Below are positions 37,387-44,182 of a DNA stretch of 64,000 bases, one piece after another. The translations under genes and the position numbers were made by a program. This DNA is from Hymenobacter chitinivorans DSM 11115 (GTDB lineage Bacteria; Bacteroidota; Bacteroidia; Cytophagales; Hymenobacteraceae), in the NCBI RefSeq assembly GCF_002797555.1, contig NZ_PGFA01000003.1, positions 496,001-560,000 of the forward strand, in the 5' to 3' direction. Positions within the stretch are counted from its first letter, which is position 1. Every line of letters starts with the position of its first letter. The notes under the pieces are model-generated. The model ran no database searches, was not told the origin of the DNA, and saw nothing but the letters and a program-made list of their open reading frames with translations.

Positions 37387-37995
37387 ATGCGCTACATTTC
37401 CCTCGACCTTGAGACCACCGGTGGTACGCCCGGCCGCCACCAGATTCTGGAGCTGGCCGCTGTTGTAGAAGACACCAAACACCTGCGGCCGTTGCCTGAG
37501 CTGCCCGCTTTTCGGCGGGTGGTGCGCCACCCCGACTACACCGGCACGGCTGGCGCCCTGGCCCTGAATGCTCGCCTGCTGGAGGAACTGGCCCGCAAAG
37601 AGCCCAACCCCGAGCTCTGCCTGCCCGAGGAGCTGGTACCTCAGCTGCGCGAGTTTCTGCTGCTCCACGGCTTCCGGCCCGACAAGAAAGACTGCCTGGC
37701 CGTAACGCTGGCGGGTAAGAATATCGGCTCCTTCGACGTGCCGTTTCTGCGCCTGCTGCCGGGTTGGGGCACGCTGGTACGCCACGAGCCCGCCCTGCTC
37801 GACCCGGCCGCGTTTTACCTGAACTGGCGCAAAGACACCCGCCTGCCCACAATGAGCATCTGCAAGGCCCGCGCCCGGTTCGCCGACGATACCGTGGCCC
37901 ACCAAGCCCTGGCCGACGCCCTGGACGTGGTGCAGTTACTGCGGCCATTTTACGAGCTACCGGTGTATCAGCAGGTGAAAACGGCGGAAGAGTAG
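37387..37995 (+). CDS. DEDDh-type 3'-5' exonuclease
   Basis: A 202-residue exonuclease of the DnaQ/oligoribonuclease superfamily. ExoI is YISLDLETTGGTPGRHQILE (catalytic DxE at residues 7-9), ExoII is AGKNIGSFDVPFLRLL, and ExoIII is VAHQALADALDVVQLL with the His and Asp of the DEDDh set. It is single-domain, without polymerase fusion. Substrate could be short RNA or DNA ends. It is divergent from the TonB operon and is followed by a terminator shared with tRNA-Asn. Confidence 0.9.
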   Translation: MRYISLDLETTGGTPGRHQILELAAVVEDTKHLRPLPELPAFRRVVRHPDYTGTAGALALNARLLEELARKEPNPELCLPEELVPQLREFLLLHGFRPDKKDCLAVTLAGKNIGSFDVPFLRLLPGWGTLVRHEPALLDPAAFYLNWRKDTRLPTMSICKARARFADDTVAHQALADALDVVQLLRPFYELPVYQQVKTAEE

Positions 37996-38068
37996 GGTTT
38001 TCGCCGGGTTTGGCTTACGGCCGTGTCCAAGGCGCCAGGCTCTGCGGCTTGGGAAGGGCCTAAACGCA

Positions 38069-38099
38069 AAAACACCCGCCGGGTCTCGGCGGGTGTTTT
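38069..38099. terminator. Bidirectional hairpin terminator
   Basis: AAAACACCCGCCG / CGGCGGGTGTTTT form a 13-bp perfect stem with a 5-nt loop between the exonuclease gene and the convergent tRNA-Asn. Confidence 0.9.
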
Positions 38100-38105
38100 C
38101 GGTAG

Positions 38106-38182
38106 TGGCGCTCCCTCCTGGGCTCGAACCAGGGACCCTCTGATTAACAGTCAGATGCTCTAACCGGCTGAGCTAAGGAAGC
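38106..38182 (-). tRNA. tRNA-Asn (GTT)
   Basis: Read on the minus strand, the acceptor GCTTCCT pairs with AGGGAGC (one G-U), followed by G and an encoded CCA. The D-arm contains AGCTCAGCCGGTTAGAGC, the anticodon arm TCTGA-CTGTTAA-TCAGA (anticodon GTT), and the T-arm CCTGG-TTCGAGC-CCAGG. All four arms fold without mismatch. The gene is alone and ends at the terminator. Confidence 0.97.
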
Positions 38183-38278
38183 GGTTATGGCGACGTTTAT
38201 CTGTCGTTGCGGGTGCAATATTAGTGCACCAGGAGAGTTTCTGCAAGCATTGCCCTAAAAATAATTGTAAAAAAATCT

Positions 38279-38719
38279 CTAGTTTGTGATTGTCAGGATG
38301 TTGCCGGAGAGCGAAGTTGAGTAGCGGCGCAGGGCCAAGCTGGCCGGACCGCCCTGGGGCTGGCCCTGAAAGTTGAACTGGGACTTGCAGCAGGGGTCGA
38401 ACAGCTGCACAAACGGCGAAATCTTGACCCGGGCGCAGGTATCGGTCGGGTTGTAGGTGCAGGTCCGCTCGAAGGCCAAATACGTGCTGGCATTTTGCCG
38501 CACCACAATCAGCCCGTTCACGCCGCCTTTATGATATACGGCCCCGTTGTCGAAGCGCAGGGCGCTGTTTTCCTGGTTAGTCAGGTACAGCACCTCACTA
38601 AAGGCCACAATCGGAATCTGGGGCTGCACGTTGGTGCTGGAGCCGCAGCCCCAGAGCAGCGCCTGGCTGGCCAGGGCCAATCCGACAATGTAAAGGCGGG
38701 CAGAAGACAACAACGACAT
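38279..38719 (-). CDS. Rieske-like lipoprotein lacking cluster ligands
   Basis: A 146-residue lipoprotein; ATG 38719 begins the signal (VGLALASQALLWGCGSS). The second half reads like a Rieske domain: FERTCTYNPTDTC aligns with the CxH motif, and FDPCCKSQFNFQGQPQGGPA followed by LALRRY aligns with the CPCHGS...GPA..PL region. The ligand set is not intact: CxH reads CTY and CPCH reads DPCC, so a normal 2Fe-2S centre cannot be bound. It may keep the fold for another use, or use its remaining Cys as disulfides. A long hairpin sits directly upstream, and pheS is upstream on the same strand. Confidence 0.7.
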   Translation of the reverse strand: MSLLSSARLYIVGLALASQALLWGCGSSTNVQPQIPIVAFSEVLYLTNQENSALRFDNGAVYHKGGVNGLIVVRQNASTYLAFERTCTYNPTDTCARVKISPFVQLFDPCCKSQFNFQGQPQGGPASLALRRYSTSLSGNILTITN

Positions 38720-38738
38720 AGAATTCGGGTTTACGGGC

Positions 38739-38788
38739 GTCGCCCCGGTGGGCAATGCCTCCATAAGTGCATTGCCCACCGGGGCGAC
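38739..38788. repeat. Perfect 20-bp inverted repeat in leader of Rieske-like gene
   Basis: Arms 38739-38758 (GTCGCCCCGGTGGGCAATGC) and 38769-38788 are exact reverse complements with a 10-nt loop. It lies 20 bp before the Rieske-like start codon and downstream of pheS, without a T-run on the transcript side. It could be an mRNA processing or stability hairpin, or a dispersed element. Confidence 0.75.
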
Positions 38789-38870
38789 AACAGAAGCAGC
38801 CTTAGAACTGGCTGCCGGCTTTTCTTGTTCCGGGCGGCTGTGCCTTAGCTAAACAATCAATGAGCCCGGT

Positions 38871-39914
38871 TTATTGTACGCCTTCGAACTGACGCAGGAA
38901 GCGCATATCGTTTTCGGTGAACAAGCGCAGATCCTTAATCTGGTATTTGAGCATCGTAATCCGCTCGATGCCCATACCCCAGGCGTAGCCCGAGTATTTC
39001 TCGGCGTCGATGCCCGACTGCTCCAGCACGTTGGGGTCTACCATGCCGCAGCCCCCGATTTCGACCCAACCGGTTTGCTTGCAGATGTTGCAGCCCGCGC
39101 CCTTGCAGATCAGGCAGGTAATGTCAATTTCGGCGCTGGGCTCGGTGAAGGGGAAGAAGGACGGGCGGAAGCGGATGTTGATATCCTGGCCGAACATTTC
39201 CTGCACGAAGTAATATACCGTCTGCTTCAGGTCGGCAAAGCTCACGCCCTCGTCAATGAAGATGCCTTCCACCTGGTGGAACATCATGTGGGCCCGGGCC
39301 GAAATGGCCTCGTTGCGGTACACGCGGCCCGGCATGATGCTGCGGATGGGCGGCTTCTGGCTTTCCATCACCCGCACCTGCACCGTACTAGTATGAGTGC
39401 GCAGCAGGGCGTCGTGGGTTGGGTCGGCGGGGTTGCGGGTCACGAAGAACGTGTCCTGCATGTCGCGGGCCGGGTGGTTTTCGGGGAAGTTAAGGGCCGT
39501 GAAGTTGTGCCAGTCGTCCTCGATTTCGGGCCCTTCGGCCACGTTGAAGCCGATGCGGGAGAAGATGCGCACCATTTCCTCGCGCACCAGGCTCAGCGGG
39601 TGGCGCGTGCCCAGGGCGTTGGGCACCACGGGCAGGGTATAGTCAAACGTGGGGTCGGCGGGCGTGTTCTGGGCGGCGGCTTCGAGCTCCTGCTGGCGCT
39701 GGGTGAACTTGTCGAGGGCCAGCTGCTTGAGCTGGTTCAGCTCCTGGCCCACGGCCCGGCGCTGCTCCTGGGGCACGGTTTTGAGAAGGTCGAACAAATC
39801 GGCCAGCTGCCCCTTCCGCCCGGTGAAGGCAATGCGGAACTGCTCCAGCTGGTCGGGAGCGGAGAGGTCGTACGCTTCAATTTCGGCGCGGAGGCGGTTG
39901 ATTTGGTCCTGCAT
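38871..39914 (-). CDS. pheS: Phenylalanine--tRNA ligase alpha subunit
   Basis: A 347-residue synthetase subunit. ATG 39914 is used: the longer frame upstream is non-homologous and is interrupted by the promoter box. The N-terminal coiled coil (MQDQINRLRAEIEAYDL to QRQQELEAA) precedes the class II catalytic core with motif 1 (HPLSLVREEMVRIFSRIGF), motif 2 (FHQVEGIFIDEGVSFADLK after MPGRVYRNEAISARAHMMF) and motif 3 (GYAWGMGIERITMLKY). A Cys4 cluster, CLICKGAGCNICKQTGW, is present. It pairs with PheT, which is not in the window. Confidence 0.97.
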   Translation of the reverse strand: MQDQINRLRAEIEAYDLSAPDQLEQFRIAFTGRKGQLADLFDLLKTVPQEQRRAVGQELNQLKQLALDKFTQRQQELEAAAQNTPADPTFDYTLPVVPNALGTRHPLSLVREEMVRIFSRIGFNVAEGPEIEDDWHNFTALNFPENHPARDMQDTFFVTRNPADPTHDALLRTHTSTVQVRVMESQKPPIRSIMPGRVYRNEAISARAHMMFHQVEGIFIDEGVSFADLKQTVYYFVQEMFGQDINIRFRPSFFPFTEPSAEIDITCLICKGAGCNICKQTGWVEIGGCGMVDPNVLEQSGIDAEKYSGYAWGMGIERITMLKYQIKDLRLFTENDMRFLRQFEGVQ

Positions 39915-39921
39915 AGTTCGG

Positions 39922-39929
39922 CAAAGGTA
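39922..39929 (-). promoter_or_regulatory. -7 box TACCTTTG for pheS
   Basis: A perfect TAnnTTTG box reads on the minus strand from 39929 to 39922, 7 nt before the pheS ATG. The predicted leader is only a few nucleotides long. No clear -33 TTG is seen at the usual distance. Confidence 0.5.
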
Positions 39930-40115
39930 GCGGTCTTGAATTTCAGGACATAAACCAGGGCAAATTCGGCCTTCGAAAAAGTTGGTACGATTGCTGCAAA
40001 ATGCCTTTCCACAAGCGGCACAGAAGACTGAACGCGGGGCGCCACCCGTTCGAACTTGCTCGCCGACGGCTCCGCGCCAAGTCTGTATTTCCCTCCTTTC
40101 GTCTTCTCTGAAATT

Positions 40116-40649
40116 ATGAACCGTTTCCTGTCTGCCGCCTTCTTCTGTGTAGTTCTGAGCGCCGCCTCGGCCCAGGCCCAAACCAAAAATACCTCGGCTG
40201 CCGCGGCTACCGACTGGGCCCAGCCCGAACTCGACCCCTGGACGATGAACACGCCCAAGGCCGCCGAAAAAGCCGCTCAGCCTACCGCCGCCACCGATGA
40301 GCCCGCTACTTATAATACGGGTTGGAGCAGCGCCCCCGGCATCAGCCTGAGCCTGCACGACAAGCCCAGCACCGACTGGTGGGGCCGTCCGCTCAAGAAA
40401 AAAGCGAAGAGCAACCTGACCACGGCCCCCGTAGCCCAGGCCGCTACCGCCGACGAAGCCAGCGACGACCCGATGATGCACTCCTCCGGCGTGATGATTG
40501 CGCCCGGCATGAACACGGCTCCCTACCGGGGCACCAGCACCGACTACTGGGGCCGCCCCGTTCGTAAGGCTCAGCGCCAGGACGCCAAAGTAGCCGCCAA
40601 AATTGCCAAGTCCTCGACCGTTGCTACTACGGCTTCGTCGGGACTGTAA
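40116..40649 (+). CDS. Small secreted protein with two APG-x14-GRP motifs
   Basis: A 177-residue exported protein (signal FFCVVLSAASAQAQ; ATG 40116). The mature part is low in hydrophobics and carries two copies of a motif: APG, exactly 14 residues, then GRP, with (S/T)TD(W/Y)W before GRP and a basic KKK or RK after it (residues about 73-92 and 129-148). The same motif with the same spacing occurs in the next two genes. The family is not one I recognise. The basic patch and repeated Trp/Tyr suggest a binding peptide rather than an enzyme. It is divergent from pheS. Confidence 0.75.
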   Translation: MNRFLSAAFFCVVLSAASAQAQTKNTSAAAATDWAQPELDPWTMNTPKAAEKAAQPTAATDEPATYNTGWSSAPGISLSLHDKPSTDWWGRPLKKKAKSNLTTAPVAQAATADEASDDPMMHSSGVMIAPGMNTAPYRGTSTDYWGRPVRKAQRQDAKVAAKIAKSSTVATTASSGL

Positions 40650-40736
40650 AAGTTAGCCGGCCTTAGATGGCCTAAGTTCGCGGGGGTACCGTATTAGGAA
40701 ACAGGAGTGTATGTCTCACTTTATCCTGTTTTTCTG

Positions 40737-41039
40737 ATGCGGTACCCTCGACTCTTTTCCGGGCTGTTGAGCCTGGCCCTTCTGCTGAGCGTAGCTAGTG
40801 CGCAAGCCCAAACCAAACGCGCCAGCGGCTACCACAAAAAGGCCTCGCCGGCCCGCTCCCGAACCGTAGCCCGGGTGTCGAATACGCGGCGCTACTCGGA
40901 TGAGGACCGGCAGCGGCTGGCCCCGGGCATGCGCATCAACATGCCCACGCCCCCGAGCACCGATTACATGGGCCGGCCCATCAAGAAGAAAGTAGCCAAG
41001 CCCGCTTCCACGAGTTCCACCATTTCGTCGGAGAAATAG
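40737..41039 (+). CDS. Small basic secreted protein with one APG-x14-GRP motif
   Basis: A 100-residue exported protein (signal LLSLALLLSVASAQAQ; ATG 40737, not the upstream codon). The mature part is strongly basic (YHKKASPARSRTVARVSNTRR) and carries LAPG-x14-GRPIKKK (about residues 62-81) with PSTDYM before GRP. It lies 87 bp after the first motif gene and 150 bp before the third. The shared signal-peptide end (ASAQAQTK) with the previous gene supports duplication. No function assigned. Confidence 0.7.
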   Translation: MRYPRLFSGLLSLALLLSVASAQAQTKRASGYHKKASPARSRTVARVSNTRRYSDEDRQRLAPGMRINMPTPPSTDYMGRPIKKKVAKPASTSSTISSEK

Positions 41040-41189
41040 GCCCCGGTGCGCCGGCCGTAGCAAGAAAAATATCGGGCTAAGTCCAATACTTCGGGTTGGA
41101 GTAGATATTTTTGTGCTTTCAGGCACAAATCCTACAGTTTCTGCGTAGTAGGGGAGAGCAACTTTTCTACTACCACTCGTTTTTTCGCT

Positions 41190-41816
41190 ATGCTACGTCC
41201 CGTTTTTTCGTGCCTTTTGTTGGTTGCCGTGTTGAGCACCTCAAACGCACTAGCCCAGCAAAGCCGCTCGAAATCGGCTAAGAAGCCCGCCGCCGACACC
41301 TGGGGTGCCGAGGCTGCTCCTGCCGCCCCGGCTGCGGCACCCGCCGCTGCTCCCGCCGCCGACCCGGCCGCAACCAGTGGGTTTGCTGCTCCCGCCGCCG
41401 GCGTAGAGGCCAACCCGCAGTCCAATGGCTTCGCCATTGCGCCCGGCTTTACCGCTGCTCCCTCGCACCGCGTGCGGATGGACTACCGGGGCCGGCCCCT
41501 GGCGCCCTACATCAAGCGCAACGTAAGCACGAACACCTCGACGACGGCCCCGGCCCCGATGGTAGAAGCTACGGCTCCCGCCGCTCCGGCCGTAACCACG
41601 ACCGAAGTAGCCGCTCCCGTAGCGGCCCCCGCCGCGAAGTCGGCTACGGCTACCAAGTCGGCTGCTACTTCGACCTCCACCTCGACTACGAAGAAAGTAA
41701 CCGCCGCTGGCGCTGCTCCGGCTGCCGCCGCGGCCCCGGCTCCGAAGAAAGCTCCCGCCAAGAAGGCTCCTGCCAAGAACGACGGCTGGGGTTCTTCCTC
41801 CGGCAGCGGCTGGTAA
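41190..41816 (+). CDS. Ala/Pro-rich secreted protein with one APG-x14-GRP motif
   Basis: A 208-residue exported protein (signal LLLVAVLSTSNALAQQ). After an Ala/Pro-rich spacer it carries IAPG-x14-GRP (about residues 84-103) with MDYR before GRP, followed by LAPYIKRN. The rest is a long Ala/Thr/Pro/Lys stretch (KKAPAKKAPAKNDGWG) ending in a Gly/Ser/Trp tail. Low-complexity tails like this often span or coat the envelope. Third member of the three-gene motif cluster; a strong terminator follows. Confidence 0.7.
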   Translation: MLRPVFSCLLLVAVLSTSNALAQQSRSKSAKKPAADTWGAEAAPAAPAAAPAAAPAADPAATSGFAAPAAGVEANPQSNGFAIAPGFTAAPSHRVRMDYRGRPLAPYIKRNVSTNTSTTAPAPMVEATAPAAPAVTTTEVAAPVAAPAAKSATATKSAATSTSTSTTKKVTAAGAAPAAAAAPAPKKAPAKKAPAKNDGWGSSSGSGW

Positions 41817-41845
41817 GCCTCGCAGTTTGCTGCAAACCGCATAAG

Positions 41846-41879
41846 AAAGCCCCGCCGGTTATCCGGCGGGGCTTTTTTT
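41846..41879. terminator. Bidirectional hairpin terminator
   Basis: AAAGCCCCGCCGG / CCGGCGGGGCTTT stem with a 4-nt loop and a T7 run, between the convergent motif-cluster gene and the M16 peptidase. Confidence 0.9.
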
Positions 41880-41905
41880 GTGACCTTACTGCCTGAAGCA
41901 GCCGC

Positions 41906-43186
41906 TTACTCGGCGGAGTCGGCGGTGGCGAGGGTGCCGGCGGCCACTTCGGCCTGGGCCCGGTAGAAGAGCGTGCTGCTGTTGTCGGGGCGCAGGTACT
42001 CGCGGGCGGCGGCGCGCAGGTCTTCGGCCGTAACGGCCTGCACCTTGGCGCTTTCCTGGTTGACCAGGTCGGCGTCGCCGAGCAGTTTGAAGTAGGCCAG
42101 GGCCATGGCGCGGTTCAGCAGCTCGATTTCCTCGAACACGATGCTGGCCTCGGCCTGGTTTTTCACCTTTTCCAGCTCCTGATCCGCCACCAGCTCCTCG
42201 CGCAGCTCGGCCACCACGGCTTCCACGGCCGCATCGGCCGCTTCGATGGCCACGCCGCTGTTGAGACGGCCGCTAATGACGAGCAGACCGGGCTCCAGGG
42301 AGCCGCTGCAGGAGGCCGAAATCGAATTGAACAGCTGCTGGTCCTTCACCAGGCGCTGGTAGAGGCGGGCCGACTTGCCCCGGCCCAGCACGTCGCTCAA
42401 CAGGTCCACGGTGTGGTAGTCGGCGGCGGCGCGGCCGGGCATGTGGTACACCTTATAGTAGGCCGTGGCCGGCACGTCGGCCACTACGTCGAGGTGGCGG
42501 GGGGCCGTCTGGCGCGGCTCGGCCGGCAGCTGCCGCTCGTAGCGGGTGCCGCCGGGAATGGGGCCAAACCACTTCTCGGCCAGGCGCTGGGCCTCGGCTA
42601 CCGTGACGGCCCCGGCTATTACCAGAATGGCGTTGGCGGGGGAGTAGTGCTTGGCGAAGAAAGCCCGCACGTCGTCCATCACCGCGTTTTCGATGTGGCC
42701 GACTTCCTTGCCGATGGTGGGCCACTGGTAGGGGTGCACCTGGTAGGCCAGGGGGCGCAGCTTGAGCCAAACGTCGCCGTAGGGCTGGTTGAGGTAGTTC
42801 TGCTTAAACTCCTCGACCACCACCTTGCGCTGCACTTCCAGGCCGTTCTCCGAGAAGGCCAGGCCCAGCATCCGGTCCGACTCCAGCCAGAAGCCGGTTT
42901 CAATATTGGCCGCCGGCAGGGTCAGGTAGTAGTTGGTGATGTCGGGGGAGGTGAAGGCATTGTTTTCGCCGCCCACGTACTGCAGGGGCTCGTCGTAGCT
43001 GGGGATGTTTACCGAGCCCGAGAACATGAGGTGCTCGAAGAGGTGGGCAAAGCCGGTGTGCTCCACGTCCTCGTCGCGGGAGCCCACGTTGTAGAGCACG
43101 TTCAGGACGGCAATGGGGGTGGAGTGGTCCTCGTGCACGATGCAGCGCAGGCCGTTGGCGAGGGTGAATTCTTCGAATTGAATCAT
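41906..43186 (-). CDS. M16 family zinc metallopeptidase
   Basis: A 426-residue single M16 module pair. ATG 43186 (MIQFEEFTLANGLRCIVHED) is chosen over 43243. The inverted zinc motif HxxEH is seen as FAHLFEHLMFSGS (near residue 52), with the downstream Glu in VVVEEFKQNYLN near 126-130. The inactive C-terminal half (VADVPATAYYKVYHMPGRA, ARLYQRLVKDQQLF) completes the clamshell fold. There is no signal peptide, so it is probably cytosolic. It degrades peptides. A -7 box TATCTTTG lies at 43233-43226. Confidence 0.93.
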   Translation of the reverse strand: MIQFEEFTLANGLRCIVHEDHSTPIAVLNVLYNVGSRDEDVEHTGFAHLFEHLMFSGSVNIPSYDEPLQYVGGENNAFTSPDITNYYLTLPAANIETGFWLESDRMLGLAFSENGLEVQRKVVVEEFKQNYLNQPYGDVWLKLRPLAYQVHPYQWPTIGKEVGHIENAVMDDVRAFFAKHYSPANAILVIAGAVTVAEAQRLAEKWFGPIPGGTRYERQLPAEPRQTAPRHLDVVADVPATAYYKVYHMPGRAAADYHTVDLLSDVLGRGKSARLYQRLVKDQQLFNSISASCSGSLEPGLLVISGRLNSGVAIEAADAAVEAVVAELREELVADQELEKVKNQAEASIVFEEIELLNRAMALAYFKLLGDADLVNQESAKVQAVTAEDLRAAAREYLRPDNSSTLFYRAQAEVAAGTLATADSAE

Positions 43187-43424
43187 AGAGTCGGCAAGAT
43201 AAGGCAGGTGGGCGGGTGCGGTAGCCAAAGATAAGCGGCTCACCCGCTTCCGCTAGGTACGAAACAACGGCGGCGGACAGAAAAGTTTTCGGGCTATGGT
43301 TGAGGTTGTGCGGCTTATTTGGTATCTAGGGAGTGTTATTAGCAGCCCGGCAACTGGCTGATTCCGAACTATCTACTGACCTATTGCACGGTGTTCTATT
43401 TCTCACTTATCCCCCTTCTTTTTT

Positions 43425-43901
43425 ATGCCCAAAGGAAATAATTTCCCCGCTGTGCTGGCCGATGCCGAGCTGACCGGGGCCCGCGCCGCCATCAAGGCCC
43501 TGCAAGGCAAGCTGGCCTTCGTGCCCCAGCAGCCGGAAAGCCTGCTCACGTCGGCTACCATCTCCGCCGAGCGGCTGCCCCTGGCCGACCTGGCCTTACA
43601 AGCCGCCGAGCAGGCTCCTGACATTATGCGCAAAGCCGCTGACCCCGAGCTACTGCGCAGCAAGATCGAGCAGTTCCGGGCGCTAACGGCCCTGCGCAAC
43701 CAACTAGCGCCCGAGCTGACCCGCCTCGACAACGCCGTTAACGTGCTGGGCTCCGACATCCTGTTTCACGTCAACAACGTGCACGCCGACATCGAGAGTG
43801 ATAAAGGCGAAAACGTGGACCTGGGCGAGTTGCGCCAGGATATCAACGCCTACTACGCCCGCCCCGCCGCCCGGAAGTCGAACAAGAAGAATCCCGTGTA
43901 G
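43425..43901 (+). CDS. Helical cytosolic protein of unknown function
   Basis: A 158-residue protein without signal peptide or membrane segments. It is mostly predicted helix: AVLADAELTGARAAIKALQGKL, LADLALQAAEQAPDIMRKAA, LRSKIEQFRALTALRNQLA, TRLDNAVNVLGSDILFHVNNV. The C-terminus is basic (RPAARKSNKKNPV). I do not recognise a characterised family; similar short helical proteins of unknown role are common in Bacteroidota. It is convergent with the SusC-like receptor, separated by the second 21-bp array. Confidence 0.7.
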   Translation: MPKGNNFPAVLADAELTGARAAIKALQGKLAFVPQQPESLLTSATISAERLPLADLALQAAEQAPDIMRKAADPELLRSKIEQFRALTALRNQLAPELTRLDNAVNVLGSDILFHVNNVHADIESDKGENVDLGELRQDINAYYARPAARKSNKKNPV

Positions 43902-43929
43902 CTGCTGGCCCTGGGGCCCGGCACCAGAA

Positions 43930-44174
43930 CCAAAACAGCCTTAGCGCAGATCTTTATGGTCGAGGCTAAGGCTGTTTTGGTGCTAGCTAAGACCAAAACG
44001 GTCTTAGCTAAGGCATTTTTACCGATAGCTAAGGCAATTTTGGTCTTAGCTAAGACCATTTCGGCGATACCTAAGACCGTTTTGGTCTTAGCTAAGGCAT
44101 TTTCGGTCTTAGCTATCGGTGTTTTGGTCTTAGCTAAGACCGTTTCGGTCTTAGCTAAGGCTGTTTTGGTCGTT
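43930..44174. repeat. Array of ten 21-bp units (array 2) between convergent genes
   Basis: Ten contiguous 21-bp units run from 43965 to 44174, starting at 43965, 43986, 44007 and so on to 44154. Most open with GCTAAGRC and end with GGTCTTA. Unit junctions form 16-bp palindromes GGTCTTAGCTAAGACC (44042-44057 and 44126-44141). A solitary reverse-orientation piece, ACCAAAACAGCCTTAGC (43930-43946), is the exact reverse complement of the first 17 bases of units 1 and 10. Plus-strand translation from ATG 43956 gives heptads like AKAVLVL, and the reverse strand is also open, as expected for a period divisible by three. The array ends 8 bp before the SusC-like stop codon. Confidence 0.88.
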
Positions 44175-44182
44175 CGTAAGCG

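Noticed and set aside
39915..40481. N-terminal extension of pheS
   Set aside because: The extension is non-homologous, contains the -7 box and overlaps the divergent motif gene. ATG 39914 gives the normal PheS start.
43930..44174. CRISPR array
   Set aside because: Units are contiguous with no unique spacers, and no cas genes are present.
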